Below are positions 1-7,071 of a stretch of 23,596 nt of DNA, piece after piece (the stretch's first letter is position 1; every line of letters begins with the position of its first letter). The DNA is taken from assembly GCA_004558205.1 (NCBI GenBank), contig SFDM01000044.1:1-23596 (forward strand). Direction: 5' to 3'. Source of the DNA: Pyramidobacter piscolens. GTDB taxonomy: Bacteria; Synergistota; Synergistia; Synergistales; Dethiosulfovibrionaceae. The translations under genes and the position numbers were made by a program. Below the pieces are notes generated by a model. That model was not told where the DNA came from, did not search any database, and worked only from the letters and a program-made list of their open reading frames with translations.

Positions 1-106
1 TTTCGTTTTTTTAATCCAGTCAGGACTGCGAAATCTCTCTGTGCAGACTGTCCCGCAATTTGGTGCGAGGCAGTTTTTCAACACAGTTATTCTGCCTTAG
101 GAGCTG

Positions 107-131
107 AAAAGAGGGCCCTAAGGCACCTCTT
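107..131 (-). terminator. Terminator of the XRE-cupin regulator gene
   Basis: Read on the minus strand, AGAGG and CCTCT pair around a GCC/GGC inner stem and are followed by TTTT, starting about ten bases after the regulator stop codon. A second, mutually exclusive stem (TGCCTTAGG at 93-101 with CCTAAGGCA at 117-125) overlaps it. The 106 bases before it show no gene. Confidence 0.6.
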
Positions 132-139
132 CCTGTTCT

Positions 140-688
140 TTAATATCTCATCATGCTCTGGTAGATCACCGGCTGATCGCTGGCGTTTTCGTAGGCGTGC
201 TCTTCGTTGCCGGCGAAGGTGATGGAGTCGCCCGCCTCCATGGGGTAGACTTTTCCGGCGATATGCATGTCCAGCTTGCCCGAGGTGACCACCACATACT
301 CTTCAATCGCGTTGGGGTGCCCGGTGGAGGGATAGATGTAACCCGGGTCCTGCACGATATAAAGGTAGTCGAAAGCCGCGAGGGGATCAAAGGGAAAAAG
401 GTTGTACACCTTGATGTGGCAATCCTTTTCCGCCACCGGTTCTACGTCGCTCAGCTTGTTTACCTTGTAATCCTTGTTTTTGTTTTGGGCGAGCAGCGTG
501 GCCATGGGGATGCGCAGTCCCGCGGAGATCTTCCAAACCGTGGAGAGCGTGGGGCTGGACTCGTTGCGTTCGATTTGCCCCAGCATGGCGCTGGAGACGC
601 CGGTCTTACGCGACGCTTCGTCCAGCGTAATGTTCTGTTTTTTGCGCTCGGCGCGGATGACTTTGCCTATATTGATTTTGCTGTCCAT
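140..688 (-). CDS. XRE-family transcriptional regulator with C-terminal cupin domain
   Basis: This is a predicted cytoplasmic DNA-binding regulator of 182 residues. Residues 1-70 form a helix-turn-helix of the XRE/Cro type, with a GQIERNESSPTL recognition segment. After a linker, the last 75 residues form a small cupin barrel (GHPNAIEEYVVVTSG, then a PMEAGDSITF strand), the layout of HTH-cupin regulators that sense a small ligand. The frame is open to an ATG at 751, but a TGnTATAGT extended -10 lies at 754-762, so transcription would begin inside that longer reading. The ATG at 688, behind AAAGGA, is therefore preferred. The gene diverges from the NhaC-ortAB genes, so it probably controls them and possibly itself, with an amino acid or an intermediate of ornithine breakdown as a likely but unproven ligand. 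Domain assignment is firm; target and ligand are inference. Confidence 0.88.
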   Translation of the reverse strand: MDSKINIGKVIRAERKKQNITLDEASRKTGVSSAMLGQIERNESSPTLSTVWKISAGLRIPMATLLAQNKNKDYKVNKLSDVEPVAEKDCHIKVYNLFPFDPLAAFDYLYIVQDPGYIYPSTGHPNAIEEYVVVTSGKLDMHIAGKVYPMEAGDSITFAGNEEHAYENASDQPVIYQSMMRY

Positions 689-753
689 AAATTTCTTGTC
701 CTTTCGTAGGGGGTACGACTCTTCTTCACTAATTGTAACGGCGGTCTCCATAA

Positions 754-762
754 ACTATATCA
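754..762 (-). promoter_or_regulatory. Extended -10 promoter of the XRE-cupin regulator
   Basis: The minus strand reads TGATATAGT, an extended -10 element with a near-consensus hexamer. No good -35 is visible upstream, which is usual for extended -10 promoters. Its position just before the ATG at 751 argues that translation starts downstream at 688. Confidence 0.5.
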
Positions 763-856
763 CATTTTCTTCCTGAGAACGAGCGCTTTTAAGGGTCTTT
801 TTTAATCGCCGCCATAAAAAAGATTGCCGACGCTTCTATTTTCGAAGAGAAAACTA

Positions 857-885
857 TTGCAATCCTTAAATCATTTTGTTAAAAT
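857..885 (+). promoter_or_regulatory. Sigma70-type promoter for the NhaC-ortAB genes
   Basis: TTGCAA (857-862) and TAAAAT (880-885) are separated by exactly 17 bases. Transcription would start near 892, leaving a 5' untranslated region of about 140 bases. A 17-bp palindrome overlaps the -10 element. Confidence 0.6.
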
Positions 886-887
886 GA
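871..887. promoter_or_regulatory. Palindromic operator candidate over the transporter -10
   Basis: TCATTTT, a 3-base spacer and AAAATGA form a perfect inverted repeat of 7 bp per arm lying across the -10 hexamer. Binding there would block RNA polymerase. The divergent XRE-cupin protein is the obvious candidate binder, but this is inferred from position only. Confidence 0.45.
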
Positions 888-1030
888 CTTTGCTGTAAGT
901 GTAGCGTTTTTTTTATAAGGATAGCGCAGAACATTTTGCTGGGCTGAGCTACGCAAGAAACACACAGATCCTTAATGTCGGGCCTTTCAGCCGATTTTCA
1001 GGCGCTGTGACTCTTTTGGAGGTGCTTATC

Positions 1031-2452
1031 ATGGAAAGCAGCAAGAAACTTGAGTTTTACGGCGGCGAATGGATGTCCTTCCTGCCCTTTGCGGTGTTCA
1101 TCGTTCTTATCGTCCAGACCACCTTCTTCTGGGGCTCCATTTCCGACGGCGCCCTTTGGGTTCCCGCCTTTATGGCCGTGATCGTTTCTTTCTTCCTCGC
1201 TAAGGATAAGAGCCACTTCGCTGACGTAGTGGTCCAGGGAATGGCCAGCACTGAAGCCATCACTCCCGTGGTGTGCTGGCTGTGGGCCGGCGTGTTCTCC
1301 CGCCTGCTGCGCGTGTCCGGCCTGGCTCAGGCCATCGCCGGTTATGCCGCGGGCCTGGGCGTGGGGCACGTGACCTTCACCGTCATCACCTTCCTGGCCT
1401 CCTGCGTCTTTGCCACCGCCACCGGCACCGGATTCGGCACCATTGCCATGTCCATGGGCGTGCTCTATCCCGCCGGCGTGGCTCTGGGATGCAACCCCGC
1501 GCTGCTTGCGGGCATCATCATTTCCGGCGCCGCCTTCGGCGATAACCTGGCTCCCGTTTCGGACACCACGATTTGCTCTGCCACCTCGCAGGGCGTGGAC
1601 GTTCCCGGCGTCGTGCGCTCCCGCTTTAAATATTCCGCGGTTTCTGCCCTCATCACCATCGCCATCACTATTTACCTTGGCGGCAAACTGGACGCCAGCA
1701 CTGCCGCCGCCGCGGGCTCCATCGCCTATGACCCCAAGGCTTTCTGGATGCTTCTGGCCGTCGCCGTGACGCTCTATGTGGCCATGAAGAACGGCAACAT
1801 CATCATCGCCTGCACCATCGGCGTGGTGGTTTCCGCCGTCATCGGCATTCTTGCCGGACAGTTCGACTTCCTGCACGTGGACGTCGCCAACTCCGCCAAG
1901 CAGGCTCTGTTCGCCGTTCACGGCGCGGGGCTTGACAGGACTGTGGACGGCATTATCCAGACTGGCCTCGCCAGCATGCTTCAGGTCTGCATCCTGGCGC
2001 TGCTGCTTTTCGGATCCATTTCCGTCATGCGCGCCGGCGGCGGCGACACGAAGCTGCTGAACGCGCTGGGCAAGGTGGCCACCACCGCGGTGGGGGCTGA
2101 AGTCATCATTTCCGTCATGGTCATAGTGCTTTCCACGATCATGGGGCTGAACGCCCCGGCCATCCTCGCCGTCGGCGCTTCTTTTGCCAAGCCGCTGTCC
2201 GAGAAGTACGGCTTCTCGCCTTACAGAGCCGCGAACCTTCTGGACGCCCAGTCCAACACCTTTGTGTATTCCGCTCCCTGGACGCCGGCCATCATCTACG
2301 CCATCAGCTTTGCCAAGGATACCAGCGCGCCTCTTCTTGGCATCCAGGTCACTCCTTACGTTATTTACGGTTATGTGCTGCTCGTGGTCATGTTTGCCAG
2401 TATTTTCCTCGGCATCGGGCGTCATGACGGCATGGAAAAAGCGAAGGCTTAA
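1031..2452 (+). CDS. NhaC-family Na+/H+ (or amino acid) antiporter
   Basis: This is an integral membrane protein of 473 residues with about 11-12 hydrophobic segments, the usual NhaC size. The family signature is present in the middle: GAAFGDNLAPVSDTT followed by ICSATSQGVDV. A GTG at 1007 is in frame, but GGAGG at 1018-1022 stands eight bases before the ATG at 1031, which fixes the start there. NhaC-family members exchange Na+ for H+, and relatives such as MleN couple this to organic acids. Here the gene is followed by ortA and ortB on the same strand with no terminator, so export of an amino acid such as alanine or uptake of an ornithine-pathway substrate is conceivable. Substrate assignment is inference; family membership is secure. 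Confidence 0.9.
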   Translation: MESSKKLEFYGGEWMSFLPFAVFIVLIVQTTFFWGSISDGALWVPAFMAVIVSFFLAKDKSHFADVVVQGMASTEAITPVVCWLWAGVFSRLLRVSGLAQAIAGYAAGLGVGHVTFTVITFLASCVFATATGTGFGTIAMSMGVLYPAGVALGCNPALLAGIIISGAAFGDNLAPVSDTTICSATSQGVDVPGVVRSRFKYSAVSALITIAITIYLGGKLDASTAAAAGSIAYDPKAFWMLLAVAVTLYVAMKNGNIIIACTIGVVVSAVIGILAGQFDFLHVDVANSAKQALFAVHGAGLDRTVDGIIQTGLASMLQVCILALLLFGSISVMRAGGGDTKLLNALGKVATTAVGAEVIISVMVIVLSTIMGLNAPAILAVGASFAKPLSEKYGFSPYRAANLLDAQSNTFVYSAPWTPAIIYAISFAKDTSAPLLGIQVTPYVIYGYVLLVVMFASIFLGIGRHDGMEKAKA

Positions 2453-2472
2453 GTTCTCTGAATCTGTTCTTT

Positions 2473-2592
2473 CCGAGCCGGCTTCAACCGGCCCGGAGCA
2501 CGTCTTTACATCCGGCAAGATGTTTCTTTTTGCGCTATCCCTCTGGCCGGCCTTTCTCCGGCCAACAGTTGTTTCGACAGCCTTGTCTGTCG
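2473..2592 (+). promoter_or_regulatory. Three consecutive hairpins between transporter and ortA
   Basis: The 163-base gap holds three stem-loops: GCCGG/CCGGC (2477-2492, extendable outward), TGGCCGG/CCGGCCA (2544-2564) and CGACAG/CTGTCG (2575-2592). None is followed by a convincing T-run, so they look like mRNA-stabilising, processing or attenuating structures rather than plain terminators. The last one ends 24 bases before the ortA start. Confidence 0.5.
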
Positions 2593-2615
2593 ACTATTTT
2601 GTAGGAGGCTTTTTC

Positions 2616-2927
2616 ATGAAAACTGCCAGGAAAGGTGATTGGGTACAGATTTCGAACGTGGTTCTGCCCGCGGGCAGCCGCGCTCCTCAGGTTCCCGAAG
2701 ACACCCAGAAGTGCGATCTCGTCATGTGGGTGAAGGGCTTTGTTCAGAGCGACGCCAAGGAGGGCGACCAGGTGGAGATCGTCACTTCGACGGGACGCCG
2801 CGCCACGGGCACGCTCTGCGATGTGAACCCCCGATACATTCACGACTACGGCGACTACGTTCCCGAGCTGACGGCCGTCCGCACTCAGCTTCGTTCTTTG
2901 GTCTTCGGTCTGGGAGGTGAAAAATAA
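2616..2927 (+). CDS. ortA: 2-amino-4-oxopentanoate thiolase, alpha subunit OrtA
   Basis: This is a small cytoplasmic protein of 103 residues, matching the size of OrtA. It begins MKTARKGDWVQI and has the repeated VQISNVVLPAGSRAP and DTQKCDLVMWVKGF segments recalled for this subunit. With OrtB it cleaves 2-amino-4-oxopentanoate with CoA to acetyl-CoA and alanine (the D form in characterised systems), the last step of oxidative ornithine fermentation. The start is supported by AGGAGG at 2603-2608. The gene ends in TAATG, where its stop overlaps the ortB start by one base, so translation of the two subunits is likely coupled. The other pathway genes (ornithine racemase, D-ornithine aminomutase, 2,4-diaminopentanoate dehydrogenase) are not in the window. 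Identification rests on sequence recognition plus the adjacent, more distinctive OrtB. Confidence 0.88.
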   Translation: MKTARKGDWVQISNVVLPAGSRAPQVPEDTQKCDLVMWVKGFVQSDAKEGDQVEIVTSTGRRATGTLCDVNPRYIHDYGDYVPELTAVRTQLRSLVFGLGGEK

Positions 2928-4345
2928 TGGCACGGGATAACTCTTACGCCGGTATCAACGCCCGTAAAAACGAGATCATGCAGGCCGCTATGGGATTGGA
3001 CTATACGGCTTTCGAACTTCCCGGCATCGGTTTCGATTACAATAAGATGATGCACGAGGCCGGCTACTCCATGGAGGAGATGCGCAAGATCCAGCTCGAC
3101 CACGCCGTGGGCGACACGCCGCTTATCGAGCTGCGTAACCTGACGAAGCTGGCCCGCATGTACGCTCCCGTCGGAAAGGGCGCCCGGATTTTCGTGAAGG
3201 ACGAGGCCTGCAACATTTCCGGTTCTTTCAAGGCTCGCCGCGCTTCCATCTCGGTCTACGAAGCAAAGAAAAAGGGATATAAAGGCGTCATGTGCGCCAC
3301 GTCAGGCAACTACGGCGCTGCCGTGGCCGCCCAGGCCGCTCTCTACGGCCTGAACTGCATTGTGGTTCAGGAGTGCTACGACAGCCGCAAGGTCGGGCAG
3401 CCTGAAATCCTCGAGAAGGAACGCATCTGCGAGGAGTACGGCGCGGAAGTGGTGCAGCTCACCGTGGGACCGGAGCTCTTTACCACCTTCCTGCAGCTTC
3501 TTGAGGAGACTGGGTATTTTAACGCTTCGCTGTACACGCCCTTCGGCATCGCCGGAGTGGAAACGCTGGGCTACGAGCTTGTGGAGCAATGCCGCGCCAA
3601 GACGGGGCGCGATCCCGACGCCGTGGTCTGCACCAACGCCGGCGGCGGCAACGTCACCGGTACTGCCCGCGGCATGAGAAAGGCCGGATGCAGCGGCCGC
3701 GTCATCGGCGCCTCGGTGGACCTCGCCGGCCTGCACATGGCTTCCGACAGGGACTTTAACCGAAAGTCCTTCACCACCGGCCATACGGGCTTCGGTATGC
3801 CCTTCATGACCTGGCCTGACCGCTCCGACTGCCCCCGCAACGCCGCCCGTATGCTCCGCCATCTTGACGAGTACTACACGATCAAGCAGGGCGAGGTGTT
3901 CTACATCACTGAGGCTCTGGCCTGCCTCGAGGGCTATGAGAGAGGCCCCGCGGGCAACACGTCGCTGACGGCCGCTTTCTCGCTGGCGCAGGATATGGAC
4001 CAGGACCAGGTGATCATCGTCCAGGAGACGGAGTACACCGGCGCGGGAAAGCACCCGATGCCGCAGCTCACCTTCGCCCGCCAGAACGGCGTGGAGATCT
4101 CCATCGGCGATCCTTCCAAAGACAAGCCTGGCAAGAGCATCATCATCCCCGACAGCCCTTCGCGCATCAAGGCCGTGAAGCAGGACCTCGATGAATGCCG
4201 CCGCAGCTACGTAAAAAACTGCGTGAAGAATTACAAGATGACCTCGGCCACGGCAGAGGACGTCCGGTATATCATGGACGAAACTAAGGCTTCCATGGAC
4301 TTTGTGACAGCCGAGCTGGCAAAGCACGGCGTGACGCTGGCCTGA
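2927..4345 (+). CDS. ortB: 2-amino-4-oxopentanoate thiolase, beta subunit OrtB (PLP-dependent)
   Basis: This 472-residue catalytic subunit belongs to the fold-type II PLP enzymes related to threonine synthase. The PLP lysine is Lys102 in SGSFKARRAS. The cofactor phosphate loop is NAGGGNVTG, with the glycines at 239-241, and a TSGNYGAAVAAQAA segment binds substrate as in the threonine-synthase group. An N-terminal extension of about 60 residues before HAVGDTPLIEL, and the pairing with OrtA, separate it from ordinary threonine synthases. The reaction joins CoA thiolysis to PLP chemistry on 2-amino-4-oxopentanoate, yielding acetyl-CoA and alanine. Its ribosome-binding site GGGAGG (2912-2917) lies inside the end of ortA. 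A repeat element and then an intrinsic terminator at 4534-4571 follow. Assignment is strong. Confidence 0.93.
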   Translation: MARDNSYAGINARKNEIMQAAMGLDYTAFELPGIGFDYNKMMHEAGYSMEEMRKIQLDHAVGDTPLIELRNLTKLARMYAPVGKGARIFVKDEACNISGSFKARRASISVYEAKKKGYKGVMCATSGNYGAAVAAQAALYGLNCIVVQECYDSRKVGQPEILEKERICEEYGAEVVQLTVGPELFTTFLQLLEETGYFNASLYTPFGIAGVETLGYELVEQCRAKTGRDPDAVVCTNAGGGNVTGTARGMRKAGCSGRVIGASVDLAGLHMASDRDFNRKSFTTGHTGFGMPFMTWPDRSDCPRNAARMLRHLDEYYTIKQGEVFYITEALACLEGYERGPAGNTSLTAAFSLAQDMDQDQVIIVQETEYTGAGKHPMPQLTFARQNGVEISIGDPSKDKPGKSIIIPDSPSRIKAVKQDLDECRRSYVKNCVKNYKMTSATAEDVRYIMDETKASMDFVTAELAKHGVTLA

Positions 4346-4413
4346 TACTAATTATCAATAGAACAGCTGAACTTTAACGTCCGGGGCCGGCGCGAGGGGC
4401 CATGCAGTCGCTC

Positions 4414-4479
4414 AAGACTATCTCGGCCTGTTCGGCCTGCCTATACTCGCTTGGTGGATACCCCTCGGGTCGTCCCCTC
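4414..4479. repeat. Dispersed intergenic repeat, copy A
   Basis: A 26-base block (4414-4439) beginning AAGACTATCTCGGCCT matches 25 of 26 bases at 14347-14372. A 22-base block (4458-4479) beginning ATACCCCTCGGG matches 21 of 22 at 14381-14402. The spacer differs by about ten bases. Weaker similarity continues upstream to about 4346 and downstream through CTATTTTG. The element sits downstream of ortB and encodes no credible protein; a 64-codon open frame across it is not supported. An AT-rich stem CTATTTTGC/GCAAAATAG (4485-4511) follows directly. Confidence 0.75.
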
Positions 4480-4533
4480 CGTGCCTATTTTGCGTTTTTA
4501 TTGCAAAATAGTATGATCTCTGACCTGAAGCTG

Positions 4534-4571
4534 AAGAGCCTGCACCCGCAAAAAGCGGGGCAGGCTCTTTT
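4534..4571 (+). terminator. Intrinsic terminator of the NhaC-ortAB transcript
   Basis: AAGAGCCTGC (4534-4543) pairs with GCAGGCTCTT (4560-4569), enclosing CCCGC/GCGGG around an A-rich loop, and a short T-run follows. It is the first strong plus-strand terminator after ortB, almost 190 bases downstream, so the repeat element would be transcribed in the 3' untranslated region. Confidence 0.75.
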
Positions 4572-4892
4572 GCCCAATGAGGCCTGCGTTTATTGAATAA
4601 AGGGGAGGCAACGCGGCGGAAGGGCTTTTGCGCCGGCCCTGACGGAGGCGAAAGCATCCCCCCTTGCAAAGCCCGTTGGGTAAGCCTTTTTACTGAGATA
4701 AACTTGCGTACTTTGCACCTGTTGCGAGGGCCTGAAATATTGTAAAGTAATCACGCACTCAGATGAGAACAGGGCCTCAGACGAGCGCAGCTCCCTTAGG
4801 GGAGACAGAATAATCGCATTCGTAACACCATCCCTCCCATCACAGACACAGCGAGGCAGGAACCTTAGAGTTCCTGCCTCGCTGCGTTTTTT
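4572..4892 (+). ncRNA. Gene-free stretch with a possible small RNA ending at a strong terminator
   Basis: No plausible protein is encoded, yet the stretch ends in a very strong plus-strand terminator although the ortAB transcript already has its own. A small RNA starting near 4750 is possible: TTGCAC (4709-4714) lies 17 bases before AATATT, and the presumed transcript contains a CTCCC/GGGAG hairpin near 4790-4806. Earlier, GGGCTTT-GC (4622-4631) pairs with GCAAAGCCC (4666-4674) around a GC-rich loop, suggesting another folded element. I do not recognise a known family (not SRP RNA, tmRNA or RNase P RNA). Confidence 0.28.
4850..4892 (+). terminator. Strong intrinsic terminator
   Basis: Fourteen perfect base pairs (AGCGAGGCAGGAAC at 4850-4863 with its complement at 4870-4883) around a six-base loop are followed by GCG and six T residues. 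It points along the plus strand, where no gene precedes it since the ortB terminator. Confidence 0.8.
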
Positions 4893-4952
4893 AGTAACGG
4901 CTCTACCCTGAAAATCCCTGCCGTCGCATGCCTCAGGCAATCCGGCGCGGAT

Positions 4953-5006
4953 AAAAAAACAGGTTCGGAACTCCGGCGCGCGCCGGGGGTCCGAACCTGT
5001 TTTTTT
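4953..5006. terminator. Bidirectional terminator closing the ylxM-rplS operon
   Basis: Seven A residues, CAGGTTCGGA, a self-complementary CCGGCGCGCGCCGG core, TCCGAACCTG and seven T residues form a long symmetric hairpin. Because both flanks carry the run, it can stop transcription in both directions. It starts 17 bases past the rplS stop codon. Confidence 0.88.
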
Positions 5007-5023
5007 GTCTGAAAAAAGCGTAA

Positions 5024-5371
5024 TTAAACGCGGCGCTCTTTGATACGGGCGCTCTTGCCGCTGAGCTTGCGAAGATAGTACAGCTTGGCGCGGCGGACGC
5101 GGCCAAGGCGCTTGACTTCGATATGATCGACGGTGGGGCAGTGCAGCGGGAAAATACGCTCCACGCCGATGCCGTTGGAAATCTTGCGGACCGTGAAGGT
5201 CTCGGAAGCGCCGCCGTGCTTGCGCGCGATGACGATGCCCTCAAAGGCCTGAAGACGCTCGCGGTTTCCTTCCTTTACCTTGACGTGCACGCGTACGGTG
5301 TCGCCAGGACGGAAGGCAGGAATATCCTGCTTCATGAACTTCTGCTCTACGAGTCTGACTCTGGGATCCAT
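5024..5371 (-). CDS. rplS: 50S ribosomal protein L19
   Basis: This 115-residue protein has the L19 pattern from end to end: an N-terminal helix ahead of FRPGDTVRVHVKVKEGNRER, then LQAFEGIVIARK, GIGVERIFPLHCP and a basic tail RAKLYYLRKLSGKSARIKE. L19 sits at the interface of the large and small ribosomal subunits. It is the last gene of the minus-strand operon, following trmD by about 30 bases with a GGGAGG ribosome-binding site, and is closed by a bidirectional terminator. The gene order rpsP-rimM-trmD-rplS is widely conserved in bacteria. Nothing unusual was seen. Confidence 0.97.
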   Translation of the reverse strand: MDPRVRLVEQKFMKQDIPAFRPGDTVRVHVKVKEGNRERLQAFEGIVIARKHGGASETFTVRKISNGIGVERIFPLHCPTVDHIEVKRLGRVRRAKLYYLRKLSGKSARIKERRV

Positions 5372-5401
5372 AGTGGTTTACCTCCCTGCTTATGTGTAAT
5401 G

Positions 5402-6544
5402 TTATCTGGAACCGAAAAAACGGTCCAATGTGGCGGAGACCAGAGCGGTGCGAGGCAGTTCTCCACCGGTAGTCTCCTGAGGCCGCATGTGAACGGCCTT
5501 TCCTCTGCGCGGCAGGCCTCCGAAGAGGAGCAGCACAGGGCCTTCCGTTTCGACCAGCCGCCGTTTGGCTTCCATCCAGGGAATCCCGTTAGGAACCTCG
5601 GCGGCGACGACCAGAAGGGGGCCGTGTTTTTTGCGCTCCGTCCACTCCATCATGCGGCTTATGGAGGGGACGCATTTGATATCCTTGAACTTTTCCAGTT
5701 TTTTGCAGAGCTCCTCATAGCCGTCGGGCGTTTCAGGCGCGGCGATCAGGCGGACTACCCCGTAGGCGCGGGCCGTTTCGGCGAGGATTGCCATGTCGCC
5801 GGAAAGGTTTTCGTCGGCCGCCGGGAGAACGACGCCCAGATAGACCTCGTCTTCCAGATAGTCCATGACGTTAGCGCGGCTCAGGAGGTCGGGGCGCCTT
5901 GAAAGCGTCCTGAATGCAGCCGTCCGGCGGCGCCAGCGTTCAATTTTCCGATCGTCCCCGGAAGTGAGAACTTCGGGAACCTCTTTGCCCTCCCAGACCG
6001 AGGGGCGCGTGTAATGAGGCGTGTCCAGCATTCCATTGTAGAAAGAGTCGTCCTGCACCGACAGGGACTTGCCCACCACACCCGGCACAAGGCGCGCCAG
6101 CGCGTCGATGAGCACCATGGCAGGCAGCTCGCCTCCGGTCAAGACATAATCCCCGATGGAAAACTCCAGATGGACCCGCTTCTCCACAAAACGCTCATCC
6201 AGTCCTTCATAATGCCCGCAGAGGACGACGAGATGTTCCTCTTTCGAGAGGGCTTCCACGAGATCCTGCGTCAGCACTGCGCCTTGAGGCGTGGGGAAGA
6301 GCACTTTCGTGCCCTCGGCGGCGACTGAGTCGAGAGCGCGCTGCAGAGGCTCGGGCATCAGCGTCATGCCGCCCTTGCCTCCAAAGCTGTAGTCGTCGAT
6401 CTGCCGGTAATTCCCCTCGGCAAAGTCCCTCAGATCGAGGGTGCGCACGTCGATCAGGCCCTTTTCAACGGCCCTGCCGACGATGCTGGTGCTGAGAAAG
6501 CTCTCCAGAAAATCCGGAAAGGCGGTGATAACAGTGACTTTCAT
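5402..6544 (-). CDS. trmD: tRNA (guanine37-N1)-methyltransferase TrmD fused to a second SPOUT methyltransferase domain
   Basis: The protein has 380 residues, against about 240 for ordinary TrmD. Residues 1 to about 235 are a complete TrmD, which methylates G37 of tRNAs and so prevents frameshifting: GGKGGMTLMPEPL, LCGHYEGLDERF, the trefoil-knot segment SIGDYVLTGGELPAMVLID, and HYTRPSVWEGKEVP. From about residue 236 comes a second domain starting VYLGVVLPA, with a DMAILAETARAYGV helix and EGPVLLLFGG before the knot. It resembles the stand-alone SPOUT protein TM1570 that neighbours trmD in Thermotoga. The ATG at 6544 overlaps the rimM stop (ATGA); an in-frame GTG nine bases upstream is less likely. 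The TrmD part is certain; the tail's activity and RNA target are not known to me. Confidence 0.94.
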   Translation of the reverse strand: MKVTVITAFPDFLESFLSTSIVGRAVEKGLIDVRTLDLRDFAEGNYRQIDDYSFGGKGGMTLMPEPLQRALDSVAAEGTKVLFPTPQGAVLTQDLVEALSKEEHLVVLCGHYEGLDERFVEKRVHLEFSIGDYVLTGGELPAMVLIDALARLVPGVVGKSLSVQDDSFYNGMLDTPHYTRPSVWEGKEVPEVLTSGDDRKIERWRRRTAAFRTLSRRPDLLSRANVMDYLEDEVYLGVVLPAADENLSGDMAILAETARAYGVVRLIAAPETPDGYEELCKKLEKFKDIKCVPSISRMMEWTERKKHGPLLVVAAEVPNGIPWMEAKRRLVETEGPVLLLFGGLPRRGKAVHMRPQETTGGELPRTALVSATLDRFFGSR

Positions 6545-7068
6545 ACTGACCACAGTCCGTCGATCAGGTGGATGATCACTTGGCGCTTTTCAAGATCAGC
6601 GCCCACGAAGAAATCCCTGACGAGGGGGATAAGGTGGCTTTTGCCTTCGGGATCGACGATCTCCATCAGGTCCGACGCCCCCGTGTCCAGGATGTCCTTG
6701 ACGAAGCCAAGTTCATTGCCCTGGTCATCCGAGGCGTTAAGGCCGATCAAATCGCTGATCCAATACTCGCCGTCTTTCAGAGGGACGCGTTCATCCTTTG
6801 AAATCTCGACGGTACAGCCTCTCAGGGCTTCGGCCTGGTCCCGGTCCCGGACGCCCGACAGCGCGGCGAAGAGGCAGCCCTGGGCGGGGACTTCACGAAT
6901 TTCAGTGATCCCGTAGGTCCCCACAGGGGCGCCCTGGCGGTACAGCCTGAGCTCCTTCATCGACAGGAATCGCTCGGGGAAGTCGGTCAGAGGGCGGAGT
7001 TTGATCTGCCCCTTGATGCCGTGAGCATCCATGACTTGAGCGATAATGACCCTGGCAGCGTCCGGCAT
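6541..7068 (-). CDS. rimM: Ribosome maturation factor RimM
   Basis: This 175-residue protein matches RimM in length and plan. The N-terminal barrel runs from VIIAQVMDAHGIKGQIKLRPLTDFPERF. The PRC-barrel-like C-terminal half carries EYWISDLIGLNASDDQG, then FVKDILDTGASDLMEI and HLIPLVRDFFVG. RimM binds S19 and helps mature the head of the 30S subunit. It lies three bases after khpA and overlaps trmD by four bases, so translation is probably coupled along this part of the operon. Assignment is secure. Confidence 0.95.
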   Translation of the reverse strand: MPDAARVIIAQVMDAHGIKGQIKLRPLTDFPERFLSMKELRLYRQGAPVGTYGITEIREVPAQGCLFAALSGVRDRDQAEALRGCTVEISKDERVPLKDGEYWISDLIGLNASDDQGNELGFVKDILDTGASDLMEIVDPEGKSHLIPLVRDFFVGADLEKRQVIIHLIDGLWSV

Positions 7069-7071
7069 CAG

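Noticed and set aside
689..751. Longer N terminus of the XRE-cupin regulator
   Set aside because: The extended -10 at 754-762 would start transcription inside it, and a better-placed ribosome-binding site precedes the ATG at 688.
998..2518. 506-codon open frame on the minus strand
   Set aside because: It lies opposite the NhaC-family gene, is rich in His, Gly and Asp as antisense frames of GC-rich genes are, and has no family resemblance.
4402..4596. 64-codon open frame downstream of ortB
   Set aside because: It crosses the dispersed repeat and the ortAB terminator and has no ribosome-binding site or recognisable domain.
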